A stretch of DNA of 64,000 nt from Rotaria socialis (Eukaryota; Rotifera; Eurotatoria; Philodinida; Philodinidae). Below, one piece after another: positions 33,321 to 44,152 of this stretch. A model generated the notes under the pieces. That model saw only the letters and a program-made list of their open reading frames with translations, was not told the DNA's origin and searched no databases. The number at the start of each line of letters is the position of its first letter. The stretch's first letter is position 1. Made by a program: the position numbers and the translations under genes. The DNA is taken from assembly GCA_905331475.1 (NCBI GenBank), contig CAJNYU010000038.1, positions 248,001-312,000 of the forward strand, given 5' to 3'.

Positions 33321-35160
33321 TTATTTCCTCTCGGGTAATATTTCAATAATTCTCTGAATGCTTAACTACATCTATAGTACCATTCAATTGATTTCATCAT
33401 TGATGCTGTTATTTTTGCTTTGTAAAATGTTAATAATATGCTGTTCTCTGGAAGCCATTCAAGCGACCATCAGCTACATGAGAGCCCATGGTTAGCATGA
33501 ATCGGTGTGTTCTTGTGCATCCAGCAATAGACAAAAAAAAATCGATCGGTGAGATAAATGTTCATTTCAAGCGGGTGTCGTTCAGATCGAAAATAAATTC
33601 TTTTCCCGTTTTGCCTATAACAGAAAACAAACTACATAAGTATAAGTCAGCGTGTGTATAATAAATTTATATCGAACACTTTTGTCATCACTGTTCAGAA
33701 AATATATCCGTGCAACAACAACATATTCCATGCTATACAAAACTTTACAAACACCAAATATGAGTAGGTTTCATCGTCATTCTTCACGTTCCTTCTTTCC
33801 CAACGATTCATTGAAAACAAACTTCTTACCCGTTCTTCGACATTCGTCACGCATCACCACCAAACTATGAAAGCTTTTCCTTATGATTTTCGGCATGTCA
33901 TCTTCATGAAAATTTTCCGATCATTGTTTTAACTAAAGTCAACCATAATCTAACCTAGTGTAAATTTTCCCTACACCCTTAGTATCGTGCAAAATCGTTT
34001 GTCTCTTATCGCGAATATGTGTATGTTCATTTCAATCACATATGAACGTATTTTTCTTCTAAAGAAAAAATGATATTTCATTGATCGACAGCATTTTTCC
34101 CATTCAATTTTTCGTTTTTCGTTGCAAATTCATTTTTGCAGTGATGTGACGTAATCGGGAGAACGATATATTTTCGTTATTGCCCACGTCGAACATTCCG
34201 GCAGGAATTGATCGGAAATCACCGAAATACTGCTCCACAGAGTCAACGGAACTACCCGGAACTGGCCGTTTCCAGACCGAACTGCTCGACCTGGGTGTTT
34301 TTTTGCTTATCGTAAGTTTAGTTTTTAAGCATTTTTGACCTGAACATAATTTTTCTGCTTGAAACGAGCATTTATGTCACCGATTAGATACTTGTCTAAT
34401 CCTCAGTACCAAATAATGCATCTGGATAAAATTAAATAAATAACGATGCCATGTCGAGAAAGTATGCATGTAGAGATGAGGCCTATTGACATCTATTGTG
34501 TACATTGTAGAAAAGTAGCTTCATGGAGTTAATTTTTGTCTGCCTGCTAACTGCGTCTTTCTATTTCCATGGTTGAATTAATTTTTTTCATGCTCACCGG
34601 AGAAACTTCTCCGTAGTACAAAATACTAGCGACAATTAGAGGAAGATAAATTTCGATCAAGTCAATTCTACTTTCCTTTTTGCTTTACCTTACATTACCG
34701 TTTATTTACAGTTTTTTGATCAAATCCGCGAAGAGCACGTAGTTTGTTGTTCTGTATATTAGTCATCGTCGCTTTTTATTCGTTTTTTTTTGCATATAAA
34801 AGAAAAGCAGTTGGAAATTTCCAACAAAATTTTGAAGAAAACAATTTGACAAGCACACCTATTCACTTTAAATTAAGGTTAGCATTTCTTACAGACTATG
34901 AACGACTTAGTACATGAATAACTGTCGATTCTGTATCGATGTCTCTAAACGATGTTATGAATATTACGACGATACTTTTAGAAACATGCTTTCAGACCGT
35001 TTAGTACAATAATACGTGGTTTTTTATGTGTTGTCTTTCTCTTTTTAGTAACCACGCACATGCCTTGCTATTGAAGAAAGTTACGATTTCATCGAAATAA
35101 AGTCGTATACAGTGTGACATTCCTTTTAAAACTCAAGATATAAATTGTTCTTTGCTTCGT
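33321..35160. other. intergenic DNA
   Basis: No convincing gene was found. A 72-codon frame at 33652-33870 has no domain. A small inverted-repeat element lies at 34183-34295. Confidence 0.45.
34183..34295. mobile_element. small inverted-repeat element (CCCA-GTCGA ends)
   Basis: The left end CCCACGTCGAACATTCCGG and the inverted right end CCCAGGTCGAGCAGTTCGG match at most positions. The 113-bp inside is GC-rich with GGAACT and CCGGAA words. The right end matches the nested element at 15115. No clear target duplication was seen. Confidence 0.45.
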
Positions 35161-35250
35161 TTAACCCTTTCCGACCCGCTGTTTGGAAATTGCCGTACCC
35201 CCCTAGGGGAAAATGTTGCCATATGGCAACACCGGGCCGGAAAGGGTTAA
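35161..35250. mobile_element. piggyBac-type MITE (TTAA-flanked)
   Basis: A 90-bp unit bounded by TTAA on both sides. The left end reads TTAACCCTTTCCGACCCG and the inverted right end TTAACCCTTTCCGGCCCG, differing at one position. TTAA duplication with CCCTTT or CCCTAG ends is typical of piggyBac-family elements. It is far too short to code for anything. It sits about 680 bp before TRAF A. Confidence 0.7.
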
Positions 35251-35928
35251 TAGATTTCGTCTGATCATTTAAAAGAAATCGTATTGATTTGAATTAGGGA
35301 TGCCAATTTATGGTTTATTTCATTTAATTTTAAATTAAATTAAAATTTTTCTCCTACAAAAGTTGAAATTTAATTTTTGAACTGAAAAATCATTTAAATT
35401 TAATAAATTGTTTGGATGAATACACATCATTGCTATGAGGAAAATACGTGACTTTGACAGTAGTAAATACTAAATGAGAGGAGAAATTAGTATTTTAGGT
35501 TAATATTTGTTCATAATAGTCAAAATTTCGCTATAGATTATGCAGGATCCGTCATCTTTTTTCTTCAGAATACCGGGATATTCATAGAAATATCTTTAAT
35601 CGTACAATTTGTAGAAGAATGACTAGTTTTAACTTTATGAAACAGGAAACATACTCAAATTTGACTTTAAATAGTAGCAATCAAGTCAAAAACTATGGTT
35701 ATCTACTAGTTTTGAAAATTTAACTAATTTAAATTTCAAACAATTTAATTGAAATTTAGTTAAATTTAAATGATATAAACTTTATTTTAAATTAAAATTT
35801 TTCAATAATTAATTTCCTCATTTAATAAAATTTTTTCAATTTAAATGTGACACTCCTAACTTGAATATTTCATTTTAGATAGCACCCTATACTCAGTTTT
35901 ACAGTCGATTGTGAAAACGAATTCACGT

Positions 35929-38026
35929 ATGGTTGGTTTTGACGCAACAAACAGAGACACTATCAATAGATCCTTCATTTGTCGGCTATGCAATCTGATT
36001 TTACGAGAACCATGTCAACTTTCGTGTGGACATCGGCAATGTAAAACTTGCATAGAAAATGCTGAATGGTATGTAAAAAGAAATTCTCGAGTTCATTGTA
36101 ATCTTGAATGCTTTTTTTCCATCTAGGCCTGCAATTCAATGTGCAGAATGTTCGGAACAGACACAGAAAAACGAAGTTAATATCATCAAACTTTCTTTCT
36201 ATTTAGAAAGTAATTTGTTTCTTTTACAGATAATGCCAGATAGAGGTTTTAAAAATGACATGAAAGCGCTACTGATAATATGTTCATTCTGTCTAAGGAA
36301 TGGCTTATTTAAGGATTACGACGTAAAAAAAGAATATAATTTATTTAATTACAATGAGAATACGATTCAAATTATTATTTTAGGAACATCTGAAAAGTGA
36401 ACATCCTAATCCAATGTGTGAGTTTTGTAAAGAAAGATTCAATTCAACAACAAGACTTGAAGAACACAAGCAAAAAGAATGCACAAAAATTACTGTACCT
36501 TGTCCGCTAAAAGAATTTGGTTGCTCAGAACCGGTAAGTTAATATTAACGAAACCAAGAACTGATTTGATAAAAACAAACCTAGGGATTTTTTAATTGAA
36601 ATCCGTTCGATTATAACTCGAAGGACTTTTTCTTGTTAGTTTACCTAGGGGCGATTACTATTGTAAGGATATTCTAGTAAAATGAAATAGCTTTGGATTC
36701 AAATTTAAACGTTAGATTCTGTACAATCTGTTTAGACATGCCGAGCTCAATTACCAGAACATTACTTAACTGAAAGTCATCAAAAAGCAATAATTAAGGC
36801 AATACGACTTTTAGAAGCTAAAGCTCTCAACGAACCACACGAGCGAGTTCTAGGCATGGATATTGATAATGGACAGAGTGCCTCTAGCACAATAATGGCA
36901 ACTGCAAGTGAAAATATCAGTTCACAAATGCAAGAAATCGATGAAACGATAAACATTCTTGCTGGTGGAATTCAAACGTTAAACGATGATACACAACGTC
37001 TTAGTAGTGAATCAATCAAATTACAAAGTTCAATAGAATCGTTGGCACAATATATTGGATCACTTAAATTGAATGCACAAGAGCAAAGCTCTTTTCTTGA
37101 TGGTGTCAAACCTAATCAGGAGATTCTTCAACAAGATGTTGCATCATTAAAACAAAAAATTGACGATTTACAGTATGTATCTTATGATGGAACATTGACA
37201 TGGAAAATATCAAAATTTCATAAAAACAGGAGTAAGTTTAATTCTGAAAACACAACATGGTATCATATATATATATATAGTAATCTCATATTGATTGGAA
37301 AAAAATAAGTAAATTCCTTTGATTATTTTTACTGTCATTACCAGAGAAATTTAACTTAATCAAGCGTGAAGTTTTTGTTTTATAATCATTTTTTTTGTAG
37401 TGGATGCACAATCTGAACGGCAAACATCGATTTATTCGCCTCCATTTTATTCATCACCAACTGGCTACAAGATGCGAGCTCAACTTTATCTAGACGGTGA
37501 TGAAAATGCTCGACGTACACATATGTCTTTATTTTTCGTTTTAATGCGAAGTGAATATGATGCAATCTTGGTGTTTCCTTTCAATTACAAAGTCACATTT
37601 TGTTTATACGATCAAACGCCTCAACAAAGACACATCATCAATTCATTTCGACCAGATATTAAATCGAATAGTTTTCAAAGACCACGATCAGAAATGAATA
37701 CAGCTAGTGGCATACCTAAATTCTTTCCATTGGCAATGATTCAACAAGACGGCAATCCATACATTCGAGACGACACAATGTTTATTAAAGTTATGGTGGA
37801 TTTCGGTGACATGCTAAAGACATTATTACCATATGCATTGAGTCTGAATCCTGGATTGCCGATGCATATCCAACAACCATTGTTACCTGAACAAGCTGCT
37901 ATATCAAATAGCAATGATCTCGAAACAGAAACAATCGAATCATCAGTCTATTTAACATCACCATGCAAGGTAGCAAACATTAATGATGGATCGCAACATC
38001 CCAATCATCCCTTTTGTAAGTTATAA
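35929..38026 (+). CDS. TRAF-like adaptor A (RING, TRAF zinc finger, coiled coil, MATH)
   Basis: TRAF proteins are trimeric adaptors and often E3 ubiquitin ligases that act below TNF/Toll-type receptors (family knowledge). Six exons (35929-36068, 36127-36175, 36230-36322, 36384-36533, 36736-37231, 37401-38026) give 517 codons. The RING (about 17-60) reads FICRLCNLIL...CGHRQCKTC...CAEC. A TRAF-type zinc finger follows (CEFCKERF...EEHKQKEC...CPLKEFGC, about 100-145). The coiled coil is near 185-295. The MATH domain begins YDGTLTWKISKF and contains SPPFYSSPTGYKMRA, THMSLFFVLMRS, FRPDI and SGIPKFFPL. One zinc finger is seen where mammalian TRAFs carry several. After LPMHIQQ its tail differs from B and D. 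The gene is in tandem with B. A hAT-type element lies 8 bp after the stop. Confidence 0.9.
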
Positions 38027-38033
38027 CTAGAAC

Positions 38034-38210
38034 CAGAGCCCGCTGAAAGGACCTAATATTGGGAGGGGGGGTGTAAGGGGGTGCTTGCAACAAAGTTCGC
38101 AAAAAAAGCTCAAAATTTACAAAAAATCTTCTGCTGTTGCTGAGAAAAATTGAAAATTTTCAATTATTGGGGGTGTGTGCACCCTCCCACCCCCACTTCC
38201 GCGGGCTCTG
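38034..38210. mobile_element. hAT-type MITE at the 3' end of TRAF A
   Basis: A 177-bp unit with inverted ends CAGAGCCCGC / GCGGGCTCTG. It is flanked by the 8-bp near-repeat ACTAGAAC (38026-38033) and ACCAGAAC (38211-38218). An 8-bp duplication and CAGRG-type ends are hAT features. The inside is also partly inverted (GGGGGTGC against GCACCC). The left duplication begins at the last base of the TRAF A stop codon, so the insertion reshaped that gene's 3' untranslated region without touching the frame. Confidence 0.75.
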
Positions 38211-38432
38211 ACCAGAACTTTTCTGATTTTGAAAAGTATAACTTATTTAGATTTCTCATCAACAACGCTTGTGACCGAGTGAGCGACGATGTTTTCAAGT
38301 ATGGTACAAAGTTTAGGTTGTATATCATTTGAGTCTAGAATATTCGAGATTCGACATATTAATCTTCTTTCGACACTTGAAATTTGATATTTTAAATTTT
38401 TGATAAATTAGTCTATGATCTTGCACGCTTCA

Positions 38433-38512
38433 GATAATTTGTATTTAATTTAGAACCATCCCAGTCAAATCCGTATTTGACTGGGATGGTTCTAAATTAA
38501 ATATAAATTATC
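38433..38512. repeat. 80-bp hairpin with 38-bp arms
   Basis: Two 38-bp arms flank the loop CCGT at 38471-38474. The inner arm reads GAACCATCCCAGTCAAAT and its exact inverse. Only one or two mismatches occur near the outer end. It could be a MITE of the foldback type. No target duplication was recognised. Confidence 0.75.
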
Positions 38513-38748
38513 ATTATCAATTATGCAAGTTAGACAGCCAGCCTGATATTTTATCATATTCTAAGAATTTGTATATTTTGAGACGAGAAATTGAAAATTT
38601 TTTTACCCTCGTGTTTCCATGTACGAATAAGGCCACTTAGATTTATGAAATAAGATCTGTAAATTTGCTAGCACCTGAGCTTGTCATTTCAGTAGCTGAG
38701 AATGATAGTGTACAAAATTCTACTCATTCTCTCTTTTGGTATCCATAG

Positions 38749-38981
38749 AATTGGCCGAAAGAAAAAACGTCGAAAGTAAAAAATGTCGAAAAAAAAAGCG
38801 TCGAAAGTGCTATAAATCAAGTTTGAGCATACGCTATCCATTTAAAAGTACAACGATGGATACTCCTACATATTGTCCATATAGGATTGTTGAAAAGCTG
38901 GGTTTAAACTCTATCTATAGCATTTTCGACATTTTTTCTTTCGACATTTTTTACTTTCGACGTTTTTTCTTTCGGCCAATT
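38749..38981. mobile_element. MITE with GGCCGAAAG terminal repeats
   Basis: The terminal inverted repeats are about 43 bp and essentially perfect, starting TTGGCCGAAAGAAAAAACG on each strand. CGTCGAAAG-like words repeat inside them. AATT abuts both ends and may be a target duplication or part of the repeat. The middle is unique non-coding DNA. The open frame that crosses it is an artefact. Confidence 0.75.
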
Positions 38982-41900
38982 TTATACCATTCCATTTTTT
39001 TCCTATCTGTATTAACTGCAAAAATAAATATAGCGAAAGAAATACATCGAATTTGCTTTACTCACTTTCCAACTTATTGAAATAAAAATCAAAGTTAGTG
39101 GGGAAATTTCCAGATCTTATCCAACAACATTACTTTCATTTGTTCATTGAATAAAAGATTTTAAGAAATCGTTCAAAAATTGACTGGTTGACGAAGATTG
39201 AAAATCGAAGCTAAATAATCAAGAAATTAGATATCGAAAGCTCACGTGTGAGGATGATAATAGATCGAATGTCGAATATTCTAGACTCAAATGATGGTAT
39301 TCCCTAAATTCTTTTTATCTATCCTGTTTGTTTTTTTTTCTGTATTTAATTAATACTTTTTTCAACTTTTATTTTAAGAAGGATATGAATATTCTTCAGA
39401 TATATTTTGCTACAATCCCATATACTGTCACCTCTTCCTAATGAAAAATGATTCACAATATTCTAGCAGTGTTCCTGTTTTTAAAAATGAATAAACTAAA
39501 TCTTATGCATTATGTTCATTTACTTTTCTGAAGTTGTTTTTGATTTTCTTTCTCAAATATATTTTGATTGTCACATGCTGCAATTCATAATCGTCTCTCT
39601 CATAACTAGAGGCATATTTCTCTATTAATTTTTATTTTTTCTAGATGCACTCATCATAAAATAAAGAAAACAAAAACGAACTTACGTTTCATAAGTAAAA
39701 GATCACAAGCAATATAAATTGCGCTCACACGAAGAATACTACTTTTTTTTACTAGTCATGCCACACAATTTATTGTGACTTGCCAACAATCGATGTATAT
39801 TCTTACTAAAATTTGTTTTAACAAGCCTAAATCTTTCTTTGATTAGCACAAGAGTCACAGCAAAATTAGTACTAAAGAAGTATTTTTATATCTTAGCGTT
39901 AAAGACAAATATTTATGATCGAAAGAAGAAATTTGCACGTTTCAAAAGAAATAATGGCACGCGATCTCCGCATCACAATTAATATTTCAATTCTATTTCT
40001 CATAGGCTAAAATATCGTGTAGCAATCAGTTGATTTTTTTTAACAAAGATATTTTTGAACTTTTCGTTCGGCAAGGATTTAAAACCAAAAGCATTGACAT
40101 AACCAAAATAATAATAAAAACTGAAAAGCAACATTGATATTTACTTTCAACAAAAAAATATGATTTTCATTACAGAAATTCAAAATTTTTCAGAATCGTG
40201 AAGCATTAAAATAGAAATTTGTACTCTGCTGCTTCTCGTAGATATTGAGAGATACTCTGATAGCTTATCAAAGAGTATGGCAGTCGTCTGAACAAGTTTT
40301 CCGTTAACAACAGAATTAAATGTTAGATGGTGTTTCGTCTTTTGATTTAACTTAGTTTTGCTTTGCACAATCGTTGGAATCTTTTTTGTGTAAAGTCTGG
40401 TGCATTCACTTAGTCAGCTATTTACATTTTACTAACGCATACCTGATGTCATTTCTTGTGCAATGTTTCTCTATTTCAATTGAGAACTACGTACGCCCAT
40501 TCTATCGTTCAAGAGAGCAACACTAAGTTCTTCTTCTCATTCTCTATTTATGGACAATTTTTTTTGTTGATAAGTTTTAAAGAAACAGGTGGGAGTTTTC
40601 CAACCTATTTCTTTGAAATATATCTAATTGCGTATAGGCAACGTCTTCATTTCATAATAGAGTAAGTCATTCAAGAGTGGGAGTGGGGGGCTCATCTGGA
40701 CATTTCTAGTCAATCAGATAGCATATAAACATTTTCTAAGAAATTAATGATTCCTGAAACAAAACGGCTCTTTGATATAGACGTAATACTAACACAATAA
40801 TAATAAACTATTAATGAAAAGTTCGTTCTGGAAAGGCTTATTACATACTTTAGATAATTCTTCAGACTACAAGCCAACCTGTGCATTCCCGAATCACTCG
40901 GAATACAATCACTGGACGATTATTTTTTGCCGACGAAGCGGTGAGTACCCAAAGATATTTTATACTGATAGCTATTTTATACCAATGACATAAAATAACA
41001 GGAATCTTCTTCGTTTAAGCATATTGAATTCAAAGCGTATATTAATTTCGCAAATATGTATGACTGTTTTTGTCTTTGCAGTGACTTTCACTATTTAAAC
41101 ACACAATCACATGAGCACCCCAAGTGTTTGTCGTATTTTTGATCTTGAAAAATTATCACTATTGAAATATTTATCCTTGAAAAAATTAAATCAAAGAAAT
41201 ACTTCATATATATCATCTTGACAGAAAAAGAAAATTAAGATTTTTATATAGTAATATATTTTTCGTTTTTCTTGAGGGCATTTTACTAGTAATGATTGTG
41301 TTTTGATCATGATGTTATTCCAGTTTTTGTTAACGTTAATAATGTTTTATTATTTATATAATATTTCAGTCCTTGTAGTCTATCATTATTTACTTCTATA
41401 CGTTGTTCTCATATTCTAATTCTAATTATATATATTCTGTGGTACTGTTGGTTGAAAAAAATTCAATAATGTGACATGCTTTTAAGCTAATTGTAGTAAA
41501 TATCATTTAAAAAAATATGCTTCATATGTATATATGATAAGAATTGAAACACCTATAAAAACTGTGATAAAAACTTGATAACTATGAGCTGTATATAGAT
41601 CAAATTTCACTAAAATATATAGACTAAATGACTAGTGCACTATTGTAAGGAGACAGAAAACAAGAGAATACATTAACATGAATAAGATGAAATGAACTCA
41701 CCATCACTATTTAAAACAAGGATATCACTATTGTCGTTTCAGTCATACAGGAGTAGAGTTAACATCTGCTCTTTTATGGCTATGAACGATTAATCAAAGA
41801 ATTTTCTTTTCTTTTAGAAGATTTTGTTATCCTCCATATTTCGATTTTTAATAATGTCTCGCAGTTTTTGACAATTTTTTTATCAAGTTTTAAACAAATA

Positions 41901-42439
41901 TTCACTTTTGTGGGTGCAAGAATTTTTGAACGAAGAAATATCTTTTTTGGAATATTAGTGAATATAGAAACAGTGAGAATGGTTCGTTTGCAGACATTTG
42001 GATATCTGCTGTTCTTTTACGAAAATAATATTTGTGTTTTTTGTCCAAACTCTGCTGTTAAGAGCCAGTAGCTAAGAAACAAAAGCATAGCTACGATTAT
42101 TTAAGTTTTTATTACTCATGCAGTTCTTTTTTTTTATGATTCAAAATAGCTTGAAGCGCTGACATTCTGATGTGTTGCTAATAACACTGTTAGTGTTTTT
42201 TTTGACGATCACTATGTAAATTGTTTTTCTCTTTCTGTGAAAAAAAATGAGTAATACAAAAAAAAGAAAAAGACATTGACTGATTGAAGCAGAAATACCT
42301 TCTAGCAGCTACCTATGATGAGTATCGTAAGCACACCTTTAGCAAATATTATAAAACTTTGGATACACTTTAACGTTCAGATTTCTTTTTAAAGATTGTA
42401 GTAATTATTTCCATATTTGAGATTATTCAAACAGAAAAT

Positions 42440-42860
42440 TAATATTTATTTGATATTTTATAAACTTTGGAGTTTTTAATTAAATGAGCAATGGATGAAA
42501 TTCGATTCGTGTTTGGTCGAAATGTTTTTTAACAAGTATATTCCAGTTTTGGATTGAGTTAGCGAATTACTTCTTTTAAATGTGGATTTTTCTTCGATAG
42601 AATATGTTTTATTAATAGTTTTTTTCGTTTTGATAGTAACTCTTGTTTAAGAAGATATGTAACTAATAATAATTGGCCGTTTTTTGCCTTAGAAAAAATA
42701 GCCTCATGCTCATATTGTTTAAAATAATTTCGTAGGCGTTGGTTTCTTCTACTTTCTTTGGTGTAAGTTTTCGACGGACCCTTTTTTCTTTGCATTATTT
42801 TTTGATTATTTTTCGTTGAGTTCGCATGTTTTCGATAAAGTTAACTATTCATATCAGAAG
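42440..42860 (-). pseudogene. relic of the Lys/Arg-rich gene found at 63171
   Basis: On the minus strand a frame at 42559-42795 contains RNYFKQYEHEAIFSKAKNG and QELLSKRKK, matching RNYFKQYEHKVMFSKAKK and QELLSKRKK in the intact-looking gene at 63171-64000. DNA similarity continues on both sides of the frame, upstream to about 42860 and downstream past the stop. The upstream 450 bp of the coding region is missing, an insertion of several codons separates the two matching blocks, and the downstream part is out of frame or stopped. It lies upstream of TRAF B and points away from it, exactly as the full gene does with TRAF D, so it marks the outer part of the inverted duplication. Confidence 0.75.
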
Positions 42861-44152
42861 ATAAGATAATATGACAATTTTTTACTTAGTCAAGTGTGTA
42901 TATGCATTTCAAGCCGACTGATTTCGTCTAGCAATTTAACATCGAATGCACACTGTCACTTTAATGTTTGTTTTTTTTATCAAATAATTGTCATATGAGC
43001 TAAAAATAACGTCATGGATACGTCATCACAATCAATCATGCGTCACTCGAGAAAGAACGACGCAATACAGAGTGATTCATTAAGTATCGAATCATACCAG
43101 TCAAGGTCAAGGTATCCAATAGGCTTACGAAAAACTATATTCGGTGTGAAAGAAACACAAATGTGAATGTTGTTCGCAGATACATTAGTAGAAAAATCTT
43201 CGCTGAAATTACATTTTTTAAATTGCGTTTTTGCTCCAATCCATATATCAAATTGAGAAATAACGATACAAATCGATTTTGGATGTCTGATGGAAATCGC
43301 TAGTGGATGAATGTGAGTGTATATTTCCCACCCACCCACACCCATAGCTCACGTGTTTTTATATTCAAGTTGAACTGCAGGAGCTAATGTAATTTTCTAA
43401 AAGCAAGCAAAATCACGTTTTCACTATGTTAGCCTTCTCCATTAGCGAAGGCCCGATGAATCTTGACGTGTCAAAAAAATACCAATCCAGTATGAAGTTA
43501 GATTCAACTCTACGTTATTCATTTCTGACTCATCCATTAAAACAAGACGAAGTTAGAACATAAGTTTATTTATCATGTGATAAATATCGGCTCTCTGCTT
43601 GTGTTTCTAACTGTTGCACAAGTGCTTTTTGTTTGTTTAAAAGAAAATCCTAATACTAAGAGAATTCGAGTGACTATTTATCTCATGAAATTCTAAATGG
43701 TGTCTTCAAGGAAGATTGTAATTTTATATGCAGTGTTTTTAATTGGAATCTAATGTACAAGAACTTAACATGTTGATTTCTAGGGATACAAAAAGAAACC
43801 TCTATTAAAAAGTAGTTTTTATTTTATTTCTCACATTGATTAGCACACGAAAACTTGAAACTTAAACTAAAGCAAAATTATTCTAAGATGGATTCTTTTC
43901 TGCTATTGTTTTCCAAAATTTCTTTCACGTTCATATCAGACTGTACACAAGCGCAACCATGTACTAAGTTATGTGAACATGGCGATGCTGTAGTATCTCT
44001 ACCTATTTTTCGATTGCGCGAGAAAAAAGTGTGATTATGTTTAGATTCGAAATTATATTCGATTGATGAAAATAAAATTGAAAAGAATACAAAAAAAACC
44101 CACTTAGTTTTCCTAAAAATGTCACATTTTTACTTTACAGTATTACCCAAGT
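42861..44152. other. upstream region of TRAF B, duplicated next to TRAF D
   Basis: From about 43360 to 44152 the sequence matches, in inverted orientation, the DNA upstream of TRAF D (about 60480-61260), including long stretches with few differences. No gene was found in it. At 43310-43345 a GTGAGTGTATA / CACCCACACCC hairpin-like repeat sits just outside the matched segment. Confidence 0.6.
43310..43345. repeat. GGGTGT-type short repeat
   Basis: GTGAGTGTATATTTCCCACCC followed by ACCCACACCC resembles one copy of the short GGGTGT hairpins found elsewhere in the right half of the window. It lies at the outer edge of the TRAF B segment shared with TRAF D. Confidence 0.5.

Larger units (their letters stand above)
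38211..42439. other. intergenic DNA with small elements
   Basis: No gene was seen. It carries the perfect hairpin at 38433-38512 and the GGCCGAAAG MITE at 38749-38981. Beyond 39000 only AT-rich DNA without recognisable exons was found. Confidence 0.5.

Noticed and set aside
33652-33870. 72-codon frame with RHSSR words
   Set aside because: It has no recognisable domain, no splice pattern and a composition like the surrounding AT-rich DNA.
38736-39080. 114-codon frame
   Set aside because: It crosses the GGCCGAAAG MITE and its terminal repeats, with no domain and no splice context.
43043-43345. 100-codon minus-strand frame starting in ACACCC repeats
   Set aside because: Its start lies in a GGGTGT-type repeat and the remainder shows no domain. 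It was not found in the matching arm near TRAF D.
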